The notes beneath the pieces were generated by a model. It made no database searches. It was not told the origin of the DNA and saw nothing but the letters and a program-made list of their open reading frames with translations. A stretch of 34,917 nt of DNA, taken from assembly GCA_945870865.1 (NCBI GenBank), contig CAMBTO010000018.1:1-34917 (forward strand). Reading direction: 5' to 3'. This document shows, in pieces, positions 1 to 8,157 of this stretch. Every line of letters starts with the position of its first letter. Within the stretch, counting starts at the first letter, position 1. The DNA is from Klebsiella pneumoniae. Its GTDB lineage: Bacteria > Pseudomonadota > Gammaproteobacteria > Eutrophobiales > Eutrophobiaceae. A program made the translations under genes and the position numbers.

Positions 1-2
1 TG

Positions 3-1007
3 AGCGCGTATCATTACCTGCTGCGCCGTGACGGTCGTCTGCCGATCCGTCATGCCTATACCTACGAGATGCACCGCAACGAGTTGCACTCGCCTGACTT
101 CGTAGAACATGTCTACCCTTTCATGGGTGCCCACTGGGCGTTTGGTCCGAAGAGCGGCAATCGCTGGTTGTGGATCCAGGGCATCGGTTCGGAAGGCGCC
201 TGGGATACCCCGGAGATTGCCTGTCTGGGGCCGGACTTGCCTGGTCTGCCCGATGTCGCCGAGCTGGCGAAGAAGCGTGAGCGTTGCGGCTTCCTGGAGC
301 CGGGTCAGCGTACCCCGGAGATCAACGGTATGCACAATGCCTTGATGCACGGTTGGCGTATCGCCGGACTGCATGGTGTGGGCAGCCACGGTATGCGTCA
401 GTTCATTGGTTATGTGGAAGAGGCGATTGCCTCGGGTCTGATCACCGAGGAAGAAGTGCGGCAGATGCGTATCTTGATGGCGCACGGCACGATGGTCGGC
501 AAGGAGCCGGACGTGATCGCCGGGCTGAAGCGATACAACATCATCATCCCGATGCAGATCCGACGTGCGTTGACGAGCGAGCCGAACGTAATCGATACGT
601 TCTATGGACCGGAAGGTTATGAGTTCCTGGCGCCGATGAAGAGCCTGATCGATGCGGGCGTGCGCGTGGCAGCCGAGACGCACAGTGCGGGCCCGCAGGA
701 TCTGTTGTTCCGTCACATGCCGTTGTTTGTGACGCGTACGGCGGCAGGGCGCACCTCGGTACCGGAAGAGGCGGTAGATAGGGTAGTGGCGCTGAAGCTG
801 TTCACGTATGCGAACGCGGAGTCGATGCTGGCGGAGGACTATATTGGTTCGCTGGAAGTGGGCAAGTTTGCTGACTTTGCGATCATCGAAAACAACTATC
901 TGGAGCAGCCGGAAGCGGAGTTGGAGAATAACAAGAACCTGATCACGATCGTGGGTGGCAAGGTGATCTTCCGCGACGAGACCGCACCCTGGAAGGTAAT
1001 CAAGTAA
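3..1007 (+). CDS. Amidohydrolase family protein (YtcJ-like), C-terminal part, cut by the window edge
   Basis: The frame is open from the window edge to TAA at 1005-1007, so the N-terminal half is missing; the ATG at 69 is only an internal Met. The visible 334 residues look like the C-terminal part of a metal-dependent amidohydrolase of the Amidohydrolase_3/YtcJ type: a GxHGVGSHGM segment, an AHGTMV segment where this family places metal-ligand histidines, AAETHSAGP, and the closing pattern ANAESMLAEDYIGSLEVGKFADFAII followed by VGGKVIF, which is the typical end of amidohydrolases. Substrate is not predictable. The gene is followed by an intrinsic terminator, so it ends its own transcription unit and is probably not co-transcribed with the next genes. 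The family call is fairly secure; the subfamily is tentative. Confidence 0.7.
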   Translation, partial: SAYHYLLRRDGRLPIRHAYTYEMHRNELHSPDFVEHVYPFMGAHWAFGPKSGNRWLWIQGIGSEGAWDTPEIACLGPDLPGLPDVAELAKKRERCGFLEPGQRTPEINGMHNALMHGWRIAGLHGVGSHGMRQFIGYVEEAIASGLITEEEVRQMRILMAHGTMVGKEPDVIAGLKRYNIIIPMQIRRALTSEPNVIDTFYGPEGYEFLAPMKSLIDAGVRVAAETHSAGPQDLLFRHMPLFVTRTAAGRTSVPEEAVDRVVALKLFTYANAESMLAEDYIGSLEVGKFADFAIIENNYLEQPEAELENNKNLITIVGGKVIFRDETAPWKVIK

Positions 1008-1035
1008 TACCACGAGGTAATTTGTAGGAACTGAT

Positions 1036-1068
1036 AGAGGAACCCGCTACGGGTTCCTCTGTTTTTTT
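1036..1068 (+). terminator. Intrinsic terminator after the amidohydrolase gene
   Basis: A perfect 11-bp stem (AGAGGAACCCG pairing with CGGGTTCCTCT) closes a 3-nt loop and is followed after one G by seven Ts. It lies 29 bp after the stop codon. Confidence 0.92.
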
Positions 1069-1121
1069 GTCCAGTGTTTTCTTGCCGGTGCGCACACCAG
1101 GCATACCAGCAGCAGGTCAGC

Positions 1122-1149
1122 TTGTTATCACCTAGTCCGGTTATATTCT
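1122..1149 (+). promoter_or_regulatory. Possible sigma70 promoter for the Mxa/VWA-like cluster
   Basis: TTGTTA (1122-1127) and TATTCT (1144-1149) are separated by 16 bp and lie between the terminator at 1036-1068 and the next gene. Each hexamer matches its consensus at only four of six positions, so this is a weak call. No other clear promoter was seen in the 1069-1210 interval. Confidence 0.3.
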
Positions 1150-1210
1150 GGTTAGCAGTAAGCCGACAGTACAGATTAATATTTTGAAAAAATCAAGTCA
1201 GGGGGACGGA

Positions 1211-2932
1211 GTGGGTCAGTTCAAACGGTTACTACATAACCGGATAATCTCAGGTTCAATAATCGCAGCATTGTTGTTGCTGATAGCGGCCTGCTTGCTG
1301 GTATATTCCAGTCTCTCGCTGACACCCCGTTCGTTGTTCCCGTATGCAGAGCCCCTTGCTGCCGGGACGCTGGTCGAGGGACAGAATATTGGTGGCACGG
1401 CCGCGTTCGACAAGGACAGCTATCTGATAGGTGATCTCGCGAGTTACCGGATCAGTTTGTTCTGGCGCGATGAAGTCATCACACCGGATATTGAGGCGTT
1501 CAGGAATGGTATCGGCTTTTTCCCGTTTAACCGGCTGTCGGTCACAGAGTCGAAGTCTGTCCACCCCGGAGGTATCCAGGAAATCAGTTTGCAGTATAAC
1601 CTGCAGGCTGTGGATGTAGAGACCACGCGCAGTTATCAGCTTGCACCCCCAACAGTTTATTATACCGTTGTCGGTAATGCCGATATGCAACTGGAATCGT
1701 TTCGAATCGACGCGCCGGTTATACATATCGGAGAATTTTATCCGGCCAACGTTTCCGGCGTCGAACTTGTCACCTACAAGGGTGAAATCAAGGACCCTGT
1801 CACTGGCAGACAAATGATGATGGCCTTGTCAGCGCTGTTGATGCTGGCACTGGGTGGCGGGTTGCTGCGGTATTATGGACGTATACGACAGCGTACCGAG
1901 CTGGATGATTCGGAACAGCTCTGGTATGTCTATCGTCAGCTGGACAGGGAACAACTCGGCAATCGTCAGTATCTTGATCAATGCGAGCGGGTCTTTACCG
2001 GGCTTTTGCGCTATAGGTTGCAGTTGAGTCCCGCCCTGTTCTGGTCCGGTGCGGCGACAGACGATCAGGTATGGGCGGACATACTGCTACGTGCACGTGA
2101 ACTGTTTTATCGTAATTATCTGTCAGCTGATCCGGGTGAAGAGACGCTGACAGAAGTGACATCGATCATTGATGGCATGTTTGCCCGATTAACCGAAGAA
2201 GATCGACTGCGGCGTGAACAACAGCCGCGATTTTTACAGCGTGTTTCCAGTGAGTTTGGTGCGCTCAGTTCAGGTGGTAGCATGCTGCTGGCGGGTCTTG
2301 TCATGCTCACGCTGACCCTGTTTCCGCGTATATGGACCTCGACAGATATACTTGTCTACAATGCCGCGGTTCGTCGCCTGTCAGACAACGAAACGATACT
2401 CGCCATCCATGAAGACGTGAATGAGGCTGCTGAGCAGATCCAGGAGCCACAAATCAAGGCGGCCGCCTTGTATAATCTCGCGGTGTTATCTACCCGCCCG
2501 GCGATGGCGGAGATCAGCGAGGACCAGCAGCATGCATTGCTGCAGGTCATGTTTCAGCAGGAAAAGGTATTTATAGATGCGCTGTTGCATTCGCTGACGA
2601 TGGAAGATCCGTTCCTGCTGGTGTCTATTCTGCGTGACAGTGTCCGCTACCTGACCATGAGTGAGTCCTCGCTGAAAACAGCGACCCGACTTGCACCCGC
2701 AGATGAGGCCATCCGGCGTAACCTTGAGCTGGCGCAGAAACGTCGTAATGCCTATGCCGAGACAATCCAGGAACTGTTGACCCAGGGGGATGACAGCGGT
2801 GGCCAGGGAGAATTACAGCGCCAGGCTTTGATGGATCTCGAAATGCTGTTGCAGACCGAGATGCCGGATAAATACGCTGACTTCAAGGAAGGTCAGAACA
2901 ACAAGGAATATTTCATCATGGAAGCATTCTGA
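1211..2932 (+). CDS. Multi-domain membrane protein resembling an MxaA-MxaK fusion
   Basis: Start chosen at GTG 1211 because a strong Shine-Dalgarno (AGGGGG, about 5 nt away) precedes it; an in-frame TTG at 1184 has none. The 573-residue product has a membrane segment at about 13-33, a beta-rich periplasmic part to about 200, a second segment at about 202-221, a charged cytoplasmic part, a third segment at about 356-373, and a helical, TPR-like periplasmic tail. The first half resembles MxaA (periplasmic domain, one span, cytoplasmic tail); the last 200 residues resemble MxaK. Together with the two following VWA genes this reproduces the order MxaA-C-K-L of methanol dehydrogenase clusters, whose products are needed for metal insertion into MxaF. 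Function here is inferred from architecture and order only. A BatD-like protein is the alternative. Confidence 0.55.
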   Translation: MGQFKRLLHNRIISGSIIAALLLLIAACLLVYSSLSLTPRSLFPYAEPLAAGTLVEGQNIGGTAAFDKDSYLIGDLASYRISLFWRDEVITPDIEAFRNGIGFFPFNRLSVTESKSVHPGGIQEISLQYNLQAVDVETTRSYQLAPPTVYYTVVGNADMQLESFRIDAPVIHIGEFYPANVSGVELVTYKGEIKDPVTGRQMMMALSALLMLALGGGLLRYYGRIRQRTELDDSEQLWYVYRQLDREQLGNRQYLDQCERVFTGLLRYRLQLSPALFWSGAATDDQVWADILLRARELFYRNYLSADPGEETLTEVTSIIDGMFARLTEEDRLRREQQPRFLQRVSSEFGALSSGGSMLLAGLVMLTLTLFPRIWTSTDILVYNAAVRRLSDNETILAIHEDVNEAAEQIQEPQIKAAALYNLAVLSTRPAMAEISEDQQHALLQVMFQQEKVFIDALLHSLTMEDPFLLVSILRDSVRYLTMSESSLKTATRLAPADEAIRRNLELAQKRRNAYAETIQELLTQGDDSGGQGELQRQALMDLEMLLQTEMPDKYADFKEGQNNKEYFIMEAF

Positions 2933-2949
2933 GCAGATGGTAATCAGTG

Positions 2950-4020
2950 ATGAATGAAACCTCGACCGATGCGTTCAGCTTTGTGTCGCCATTATTGTTT
3001 CTGGTGACATTGCCGTTTTTGATCCTGCTGCTACTGGAACTGTATAATCGCAGCAATACCCGCACGGTAGCGATGACCGGTCTGGAGTATCTGCGAACTC
3101 ACAACTGCACTGTCGGGAAAAACTGGCACCACCTGCGCTTGTTACTCTGGGCCATACTCGTGCTGTTGCTGGGACTGTTATGGGTCGCCCCGGTTCTGCA
3201 TACCTCCGCCCCGGTGTTTGCAGGTGGTGATCAACCGATGCAGAAAAACATGATGGTTGCCATCGACATCTCCCGGTCGATGTCACAACCGTTGAAGGTG
3301 GCAGACAAGGAAACCCGTTTCGCCAATTATGCGAACAACGAACAGGGTGAACAATCTGTCGCTGAGCAGATTACGCGCTACGAATCGGCGAGGCAGACAT
3401 TCTATAATTTTGTTGATCGCTTTGAAGGTGCCAACATCGGCTTGATCCTGTTCAGTACCGAACCGTTTCTGGCACGCTGGCCCACGGTAGAGACTGAAGA
3501 TCATTTCATAGAGGTGCTTGAGGAGAATATCGGTCGCAGTGAACGCTCGCAGTTGCAACGCCTGTCATCATTGACGAATATAGACAAGGCCATCAGCCTG
3601 ACGCGCGATGTGTTTTCCAGCCAGCAACATGTCCGCGGCGGTGCCGTTGTCCTCATCTCCGACGCCGAGGACGAAGTTGATAAGATGGGACTGGCCATAC
3701 GTAGCCTGCGTGAACAGGGCATACGCCTGTATACGATCGGGGTCGGTATCTCGGAAATTATTGTGGAAAAGCTGGCGGACGAGTTTGCCGACGACCCCGG
3801 ATTCAGGATTTTTCATGTGGATTCAGAACAGGAAATGGAAGAGGCTTACCGTCTGGTTGCCGAGCTCGAAGAGTCGCCGGGGTTGGCCGATCAGCAGCAG
3901 GAATATGTGACCCAGTTACGCTGGGTCATTGCAATTGTGCTGGTCTTGCTGGCGGCCGTTGTCATCGGGTTGTCAGAGACACGGATGCACCAGTCACTGA
4001 TCACCGATCAGGATCGCTAG
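2950..4020 (+). CDS. Membrane-anchored VWA-domain protein (BatA/MxaC-like)
   Basis: The ATG at 2950 is preferred over the overlapping GTG at 2947. The protein has membrane segments near residues 15-32 and 62-82, then a von Willebrand factor A domain with an intact MIDAS start (DISRS, about residues 106-110), a Thr in SLTNID and an acidic VLISDAEDE strand, and a final hydrophobic segment near 325-345. This is the usual layout of BatA/BatB/MxaC proteins, which bind a divalent ion in the VWA domain and act at the membrane on periplasmic partners, typically together with a MoxR AAA ATPase and a DUF58 protein. Neither of those partners is in this window, so they would have to be encoded elsewhere. 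It follows the previous gene by 17 bp and is likely co-transcribed. Confidence 0.8.
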   Translation: MNETSTDAFSFVSPLLFLVTLPFLILLLLELYNRSNTRTVAMTGLEYLRTHNCTVGKNWHHLRLLLWAILVLLLGLLWVAPVLHTSAPVFAGGDQPMQKNMMVAIDISRSMSQPLKVADKETRFANYANNEQGEQSVAEQITRYESARQTFYNFVDRFEGANIGLILFSTEPFLARWPTVETEDHFIEVLEENIGRSERSQLQRLSSLTNIDKAISLTRDVFSSQQHVRGGAVVLISDAEDEVDKMGLAIRSLREQGIRLYTIGVGISEIIVEKLADEFADDPGFRIFHVDSEQEMEEAYRLVAELEESPGLADQQQEYVTQLRWVIAIVLVLLAAVVIGLSETRMHQSLITDQDR

Positions 4021-4037
4021 ACCGGAATCCCGACAGA

Positions 4038-5051
4038 ATGAATTTTGAATTTCCCGTTGCGCTGTCCCTGCTTGCCGTCCTGCCCGTAATTTACATGATC
4101 ATGCGGCGTGGCGAGCGGACAACGATGACTGTGGCCGCGATATACCGTGGGCAGGCGCCAGCCCGACGTTATTACCAGTTGCGACATCTGCTGGCGGGTC
4201 TGTTTCTGGGCTCGATTACGATGGTGTCAGCACGTCCCTATATCGAATCAGGACGCAGTGGTGATGTATTGTTTCTGGTGGATGTGTCCAGAAGTATGGA
4301 TGCGCGACATTCCTGTGGCGATATGACTTTTTTGTCCCGGGCAAAAAATGTGATGCGTGACGTACTGACCGGTATACCTGAGGCACGTTTTGGCATCATT
4401 GCCTTCGACAGGTTTGCGTTTCCGATTACCCACCTGACCCGTGATCGAACCTATCTGGAAGATGTGATTACAAAGGCCGTCCATATCGGGCTGACCTTTG
4501 AGGCGACGCGCACGGAACTGGCGAATGCGCTGGGCGTTGCGGCAGCAAAGAAACAACGCCTGCCCGAAATTTTTGGTGGTGTCAGCGATATCATCTTGTT
4601 GAGTGACGGACATATCGCAGGCGACTACACCCGCAGCCTGCGTGAGCCGTTGCAGCAATTGCGTGAGGCGGGGATCAGGATCCTCTCGGTAGGTATAGGC
4701 AATCCCGGCGAGACCCCTATCATGAGTATTGATCGTGAACAATGTACCAACGAGTTTATCGAACTCGATGGCAAGGTGGTTAATATTCCGCTACGTGATG
4801 ACATACTCAAACACATAGCGAGTGAAACGAACGGTCAGTATTTTGCAGAGGGCGATACTGCAAACCTGACCCGTGTGCTGCGTGAGGGTCTGGCGCGGAT
4901 AGGTGAGGGTGAACAGGTTGAAGGCGGCAGGTATCGTCGTGATATCAGCCAGATATTTCTCGTGGTGGCCAGTATCTCACTGTTTGGCCTGATCCTGCTG
5001 GGCTCTGGCCTCGTCCGCTGGAACAGTCCTGTCAAACCTACTTCAGATTAA
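4038..5051 (+). CDS. Membrane-anchored VWA-domain protein (BatB/MxaL-like)
   Basis: This 337-residue protein has two N-terminal hydrophobic segments (about residues 6-22 and 50-65), a VWA domain with MIDAS residues DVSRS (about 82-86), RTELANAL and ILLSDGH, and a C-terminal membrane span ending in basic residues. It is a second, divergent VWA protein placed 17 bp after the first, as MxaC and MxaL (or BatA and BatB) occur as pairs. Its last 14 bp overlap the 3' end of the cupredoxin gene on the opposite strand. A role in metal loading or assembly of a periplasmic enzyme is inferred from the family and the neighbours. The VWA call is firm; the specific Mxa/Bat assignment is not. Confidence 0.8.
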   Translation: MNFEFPVALSLLAVLPVIYMIMRRGERTTMTVAAIYRGQAPARRYYQLRHLLAGLFLGSITMVSARPYIESGRSGDVLFLVDVSRSMDARHSCGDMTFLSRAKNVMRDVLTGIPEARFGIIAFDRFAFPITHLTRDRTYLEDVITKAVHIGLTFEATRTELANALGVAAAKKQRLPEIFGGVSDIILLSDGHIAGDYTRSLREPLQQLREAGIRILSVGIGNPGETPIMSIDREQCTNEFIELDGKVVNIPLRDDILKHIASETNGQYFAEGDTANLTRVLREGLARIGEGEQVEGGRYRRDISQIFLVVASISLFGLILLGSGLVRWNSPVKPTSD

Positions 5052-5457
5052 CGGTGAATGATCCACGTTCCTCAGGGTGCAATGTGCACTGGTAGGGGAA
5101 ATCACCAAACGTATGGATCTCAAGACCCCAGCGTTCACCCGGTTGGATGACCGGAGATACATATTCAAGATCCATTTTATTGCCGATATCGGGCAGAAAT
5201 ACCAGACGATGGTTGGTTTTATCCTGGTTTTCAAAAATAATCGGCTGGTAGATATCAATCGTCAGTTCCGGCGTCTGGATCTTGCCGTCCTTGATGGCGA
5301 TTTCAGTGATGTCGGTAAAAAACTGCTTCTGCTGGTATTTCAGCCAGGTGAAGATACCCAGATCCATGATAGGGTCACCGTCCGTTGCTATAACAGTGTG
5401 GATCGGTCCAGACAACACAGTGCAGAGCGTGGCTGTAATGAGCATACGGTATTTCAT
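5038..5457 (-). CDS. Secreted cupredoxin-like protein with an altered type 1 copper site
   Basis: The 139-residue product starts with a signal peptide (cleavage probably after ...HTVIA). The mature part has the cupredoxin pattern: FENQDKTNHRLVF supplying the first His, then FPYQCTLHPEERG supplying Cys and the second His. In most single-domain cupredoxins of this type the motif is C-x2-H-P-x-M-x-G; here the axial Met position is Glu. It should be a periplasmic copper electron carrier or copper-binding protein. It converges on, and overlaps by 14 bp, the VWA gene, and is divergent from the small gene and CopD-cytochrome gene. The Shine-Dalgarno is poor (GGGG about 13 nt before ATG). The fold call is good; copper binding is inferred. 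Confidence 0.75.
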   Translation of the reverse strand: MKYRMLITATLCTVLSGPIHTVIATDGDPIMDLGIFTWLKYQQKQFFTDITEIAIKDGKIQTPELTIDIYQPIIFENQDKTNHRLVFLPDIGNKMDLEYVSPVIQPGERWGLEIHTFGDFPYQCTLHPEERGSFTVNLK

Positions 5458-5596
5458 TTTATTACGTCATCCCCTCGGTAAAGCCGGATTACAGGAGAGA
5501 TTCCTGCCAATTCGTCCGCTTCAAGTTTACCACCGGTAATATCGACTTGCTACCCGAAGCCTTGACAAAGTGTTTTACAGTGGGATACAAGGCGAA

Positions 5597-5866
5597 ATGC
5601 ATAAACAATTCCGTTTAGCCCTGTTTTTGATTTTAGCCTTAGGTTTGTCATCGCCGGTAATGGCGATTGATGGAGACTTTGGTTCGCCCTACGCGCCCGG
5701 TCAGGGTAATTCACCCCCACCCACACGCCTGCCCGGAGAACTACCGGCATACGGTGGCCGGGATGCTGGTGTCCCGCCGCTGACACTGTTTGGAGGCATA
5801 TTGGTCATACTGGGTGCAGGAGCGACAGGGTACTGGTTGCGCAGGTCGCGACTGACTGCGCCATAG
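5597..5866 (+). CDS. Small secreted or anchored Pro/Gly-rich protein with C-terminal span
   Basis: Start at ATG 5597 is supported by AAGGCG five nt upstream; an in-frame GTG at 5570 lacks a Shine-Dalgarno. The 89-residue product has a clear signal peptide ending in SSPVMA, a short Pro/Gly-rich linker (APGQGNSPPPTRLPGE), and a C-terminal hydrophobic stretch (about residues 65-82) capped by RRSR. Such motif-span-basic ends resemble sorting tails of the CTERM type, but no known recognition motif (PEP, GlyGly, IPTL) is present, so a plain membrane anchor is as likely. It precedes the CopD-cytochrome gene by 69 bp on the same strand. No family recognised. Confidence 0.6.
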   Translation: MHKQFRLALFLILALGLSSPVMAIDGDFGSPYAPGQGNSPPPTRLPGELPAYGGRDAGVPPLTLFGGILVILGAGATGYWLRRSRLTAP

Positions 5867-5903
5867 TTTCAATAAACCGTTTTACCGGTCCGGGCTGAAT
5901 ATA

Positions 5904-5915
5904 CAGACCGGTCTG
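5904..5915. promoter_or_regulatory. 12-bp palindrome between the small gene and the CopD-cytochrome gene
   Basis: CAGACCGGTCTG is a perfect palindrome. A second ACCGGTC at 5884-5890 pairs with GACCGGT at 5906-5912, so the spacer can also form a 7-bp hairpin. It could be a regulator site or a weak attenuator; no T-run follows. Confidence 0.3.
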
Positions 5916-5935
5916 TTCTGGGGGTAGTTGCTGGT

Positions 5936-7732
5936 ATGTTTGCAAGTCTGCTCAAACTGACGGGATTAATATTACTCCCGGGCGGTTTGTTGTTTTATAT
6001 GCTGGTCTGGTATCCGCTCACCGGTAAGCTCGCGGCTGTCTGCCCCGCAAAATTCCACAAGCTCGCCGGACGTCTGCTGCGGATCGGTGGAGGCCTGTAT
6101 GTAGCGGGTATCCTGCTGCAAACCTGGCAGTCATACCAGCTCACTCTACAGTCGGATCCGGGATCTACACCCGGCGCGTTCATGCTGAACGCTGCTCACG
6201 CGCTGCCGTTGCTGAATCTGTTGCTGGTACCGATCCTGATCTTCGGGTTTACCCGCATGGTGTCTACCCCCGCCTCGGCGCGTTTGCACCTGCCCGGTTT
6301 GCTCATCGTGTTGATGCTGTTAATGGATACTGCCGGCAGTCATGCGGCGGCCGATCCCGGACTGTTACCGTATCTGGGCAATGTGATCCACCTGTTTTCC
6401 GCCATTATCTGGGCCGGTGGTTTATTTTATCTTTTGCTGCTCACCCGGCAGTCATCTGCAGACACGGCGGTGATGGATAACGCACAATTACATGCACTTG
6501 ACCATCGTTTTTACCGGCTGGTACTGTTGATGTTTATCGCAGTTGTTACCAGTGGTTCGATACTGGGTTTTGTCCACGTCCATAGCGAGGCGGCCTTGTA
6601 CAGCACCGCGTATGGTAATGCGCTAGTTCTGAAACTGGTCCTCGTTTTGGCAGCTACACTGTTGCTGGCATACCATGTACTTGTTACCAGTCCGGCATTG
6701 CAACGGTCTCTCGTTACACCGCAGACAGATCCCGGGCTGCCAGTCTTGTCGAGGTATCGCCGACGGATTATTGTAGAGGCCTTTATCCTGACCGGGCTGT
6801 TAATCGCCACCGCAGTAATGCGCAGTCATACCCCTCCGGATACGACACCATTTCTGAATCCGCAAACGTTCGCGTTGACTGTTGAAGGACAAGCAATCAA
6901 GGTCACACTGCAACCGGTCGCGGGTAGTCTGGATAGCGTACGCATGGAGTTTTTTTTGCCTGCAGCGCTTGCTGGCGGTGATAACACACGTGTCTATTTT
7001 ATGCTCGACATGGTGGTTAACGGTCTGGTAATTCTGGAAGCGGAGGCATTGCGTGTCAGCCCGAACAGTTATCAGGGTGAAGCGACATTCCCGATACCAG
7101 GAGACTGGCAGCTGCATATCAGGATTGCGGGTGTGGATGGGAACGAACAACAGCTGACCTCGGAACTGAAGATACCAAAACAGCCATTGGTAGAAGACAT
7201 CGCCACCTATCTGAGTCCACAGGCGGTAGTGTACAGCTCATCCCGTTTGATCACGTTTGGCACCGGCCTGTTACTGGTCTTCGTATATGGCTGGATGCTG
7301 TCACGTACAGGCCATCGCGGTGTCCCGCCGTGGGCAGTGCTCGCGGGTACGGGTGGTGTCCTGTTCGGTTTGTATCTGGTCTGCTCGGTTGCGCTGGTCA
7401 AGACCTATCCTTCCACGTACAGGCAGAACCCCTTGCCATTGAAGGCCAGTGTCGTTGCACGTGGTCAACTGGCCTATCAGAATAATTGTGCTGAATGTCA
7501 TGGTCCATTGGGAGAGGGCGACGGCCCGTGGGCCATAACAAATCGTGGTGCGATCCCGTCACTGGTCTCGACCCATCTGGATGTGCACACAGACGGCGAG
7601 ATTTACTGGTGGATAGTGCGTGGTATACCGGAACTCGATATGCCGCCGCGCGAGCAGCAACTGGATGAGGACCAGCGTTGGGAGTTGATCAACTACCTGC
7701 GTAGCTTGCGCCATGGTAGTGAGCCGGGCTGA
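5936..7732 (+). CDS. CopD-like membrane protein fused to a cytochrome c domain
   Basis: The 598-residue product has an N-terminal polytopic region (residues about 1-290) with several hydrophobic helices that resemble the CopD domain of copper import/resistance proteins, a soluble beta-rich part (about 300-425) of the kind found after CopD in CopD/YtkA-type proteins, one more span (about 430-495 contains two), and a C-terminal class I cytochrome c domain with CAECH (near residue 520) and a likely axial Met in ELDMPP. The heme domain should lie in the periplasm and be matured by the Ccm system encoded later in the window. This suggests copper handling linked to electron transfer. It probably forms an operon with the small upstream gene. 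Domain calls are good; the function is inferred. Confidence 0.75.
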   Translation: MFASLLKLTGLILLPGGLLFYMLVWYPLTGKLAAVCPAKFHKLAGRLLRIGGGLYVAGILLQTWQSYQLTLQSDPGSTPGAFMLNAAHALPLLNLLLVPILIFGFTRMVSTPASARLHLPGLLIVLMLLMDTAGSHAAADPGLLPYLGNVIHLFSAIIWAGGLFYLLLLTRQSSADTAVMDNAQLHALDHRFYRLVLLMFIAVVTSGSILGFVHVHSEAALYSTAYGNALVLKLVLVLAATLLLAYHVLVTSPALQRSLVTPQTDPGLPVLSRYRRRIIVEAFILTGLLIATAVMRSHTPPDTTPFLNPQTFALTVEGQAIKVTLQPVAGSLDSVRMEFFLPAALAGGDNTRVYFMLDMVVNGLVILEAEALRVSPNSYQGEATFPIPGDWQLHIRIAGVDGNEQQLTSELKIPKQPLVEDIATYLSPQAVVYSSSRLITFGTGLLLVFVYGWMLSRTGHRGVPPWAVLAGTGGVLFGLYLVCSVALVKTYPSTYRQNPLPLKASVVARGQLAYQNNCAECHGPLGEGDGPWAITNRGAIPSLVSTHLDVHTDGEIYWWIVRGIPELDMPPREQQLDEDQRWELINYLRSLRHGSEPG

Positions 7733-8157
7733 ACATTACGGATTCCCTTTCCCCGAATAAACCGGTTTCTTCCACTAACATCCACACGAATTCCATACAC
7801 AACGGCGACATGTTGTAGTGTCGTTTGCGGATAATTCACACGCCCTACTAGGTAAGCGGCAAATTAAGGAAAAATAAGGGATTTTCTGGCCTGGCCAGTA
7901 ACGGAAATGTTACACTGGCAGGAAATTTCCGGCCGTTATTACGGTTAAAACCGCGCAGTATTTTTTGTGTGTGCCGATGCGGGTTTTCCAGGGGTACGTC
8001 AGTGACCGGTCGCGGTAAGCTTGCCAGGCAGGCCTCCAGTACGGGTCAGGACTTTCAGTCACAGATAAACCCGGTCAGGCGGTTTCTGAAAACACGTAAG
8101 CGAGAAATGTTGACAGTCTGACCCAGGCAGTAACGCCGGCATTGATAGAAACAGCAG
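7733..8157. other. 425-bp intergenic leader before the receptor array
   Basis: No convincing gene was found. The region holds a perfect dyad CTGGCCTGGCCAG (7886-7898), the hairpin GTAAC/GTTAC immediately after it, the palindrome GGAAATTTCC (7921-7930), and two copies of GAAATGTT (7904 and 8104), which is the outer half of the gammaproteobacterial Zur box. A TTGACA at 8110-8115 has no matching -10. The region probably carries the promoter and leader for copies 1-4 of the array, but no promoter can be fixed by eye. Confidence 0.5.

Noticed and set aside
1184-1210. TTG start for the MxaA-like gene.
   Set aside because: GTG 1211 has a strong Shine-Dalgarno at good spacing, and the extra nine residues add nothing to the N-terminal span.
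4248-4742. A 164-codon minus-strand frame opposite the second VWA gene.
   Set aside because: It is antisense to a well-supported gene with intact VWA motifs, and has low-complexity, Cys- and Arg-rich content without a family.
5562-5591. TTGACA (5562) with TACAAG (5586) as a promoter for the small secreted protein.
   Set aside because: The transcription start would fall on the start codon, leaving no room for the Shine-Dalgarno that is clearly present.
8110-8140. TTGACA at 8110-8115 as the -35 of the receptor array.
   Set aside because: No -10-like hexamer occurs at 16-18 bp downstream.
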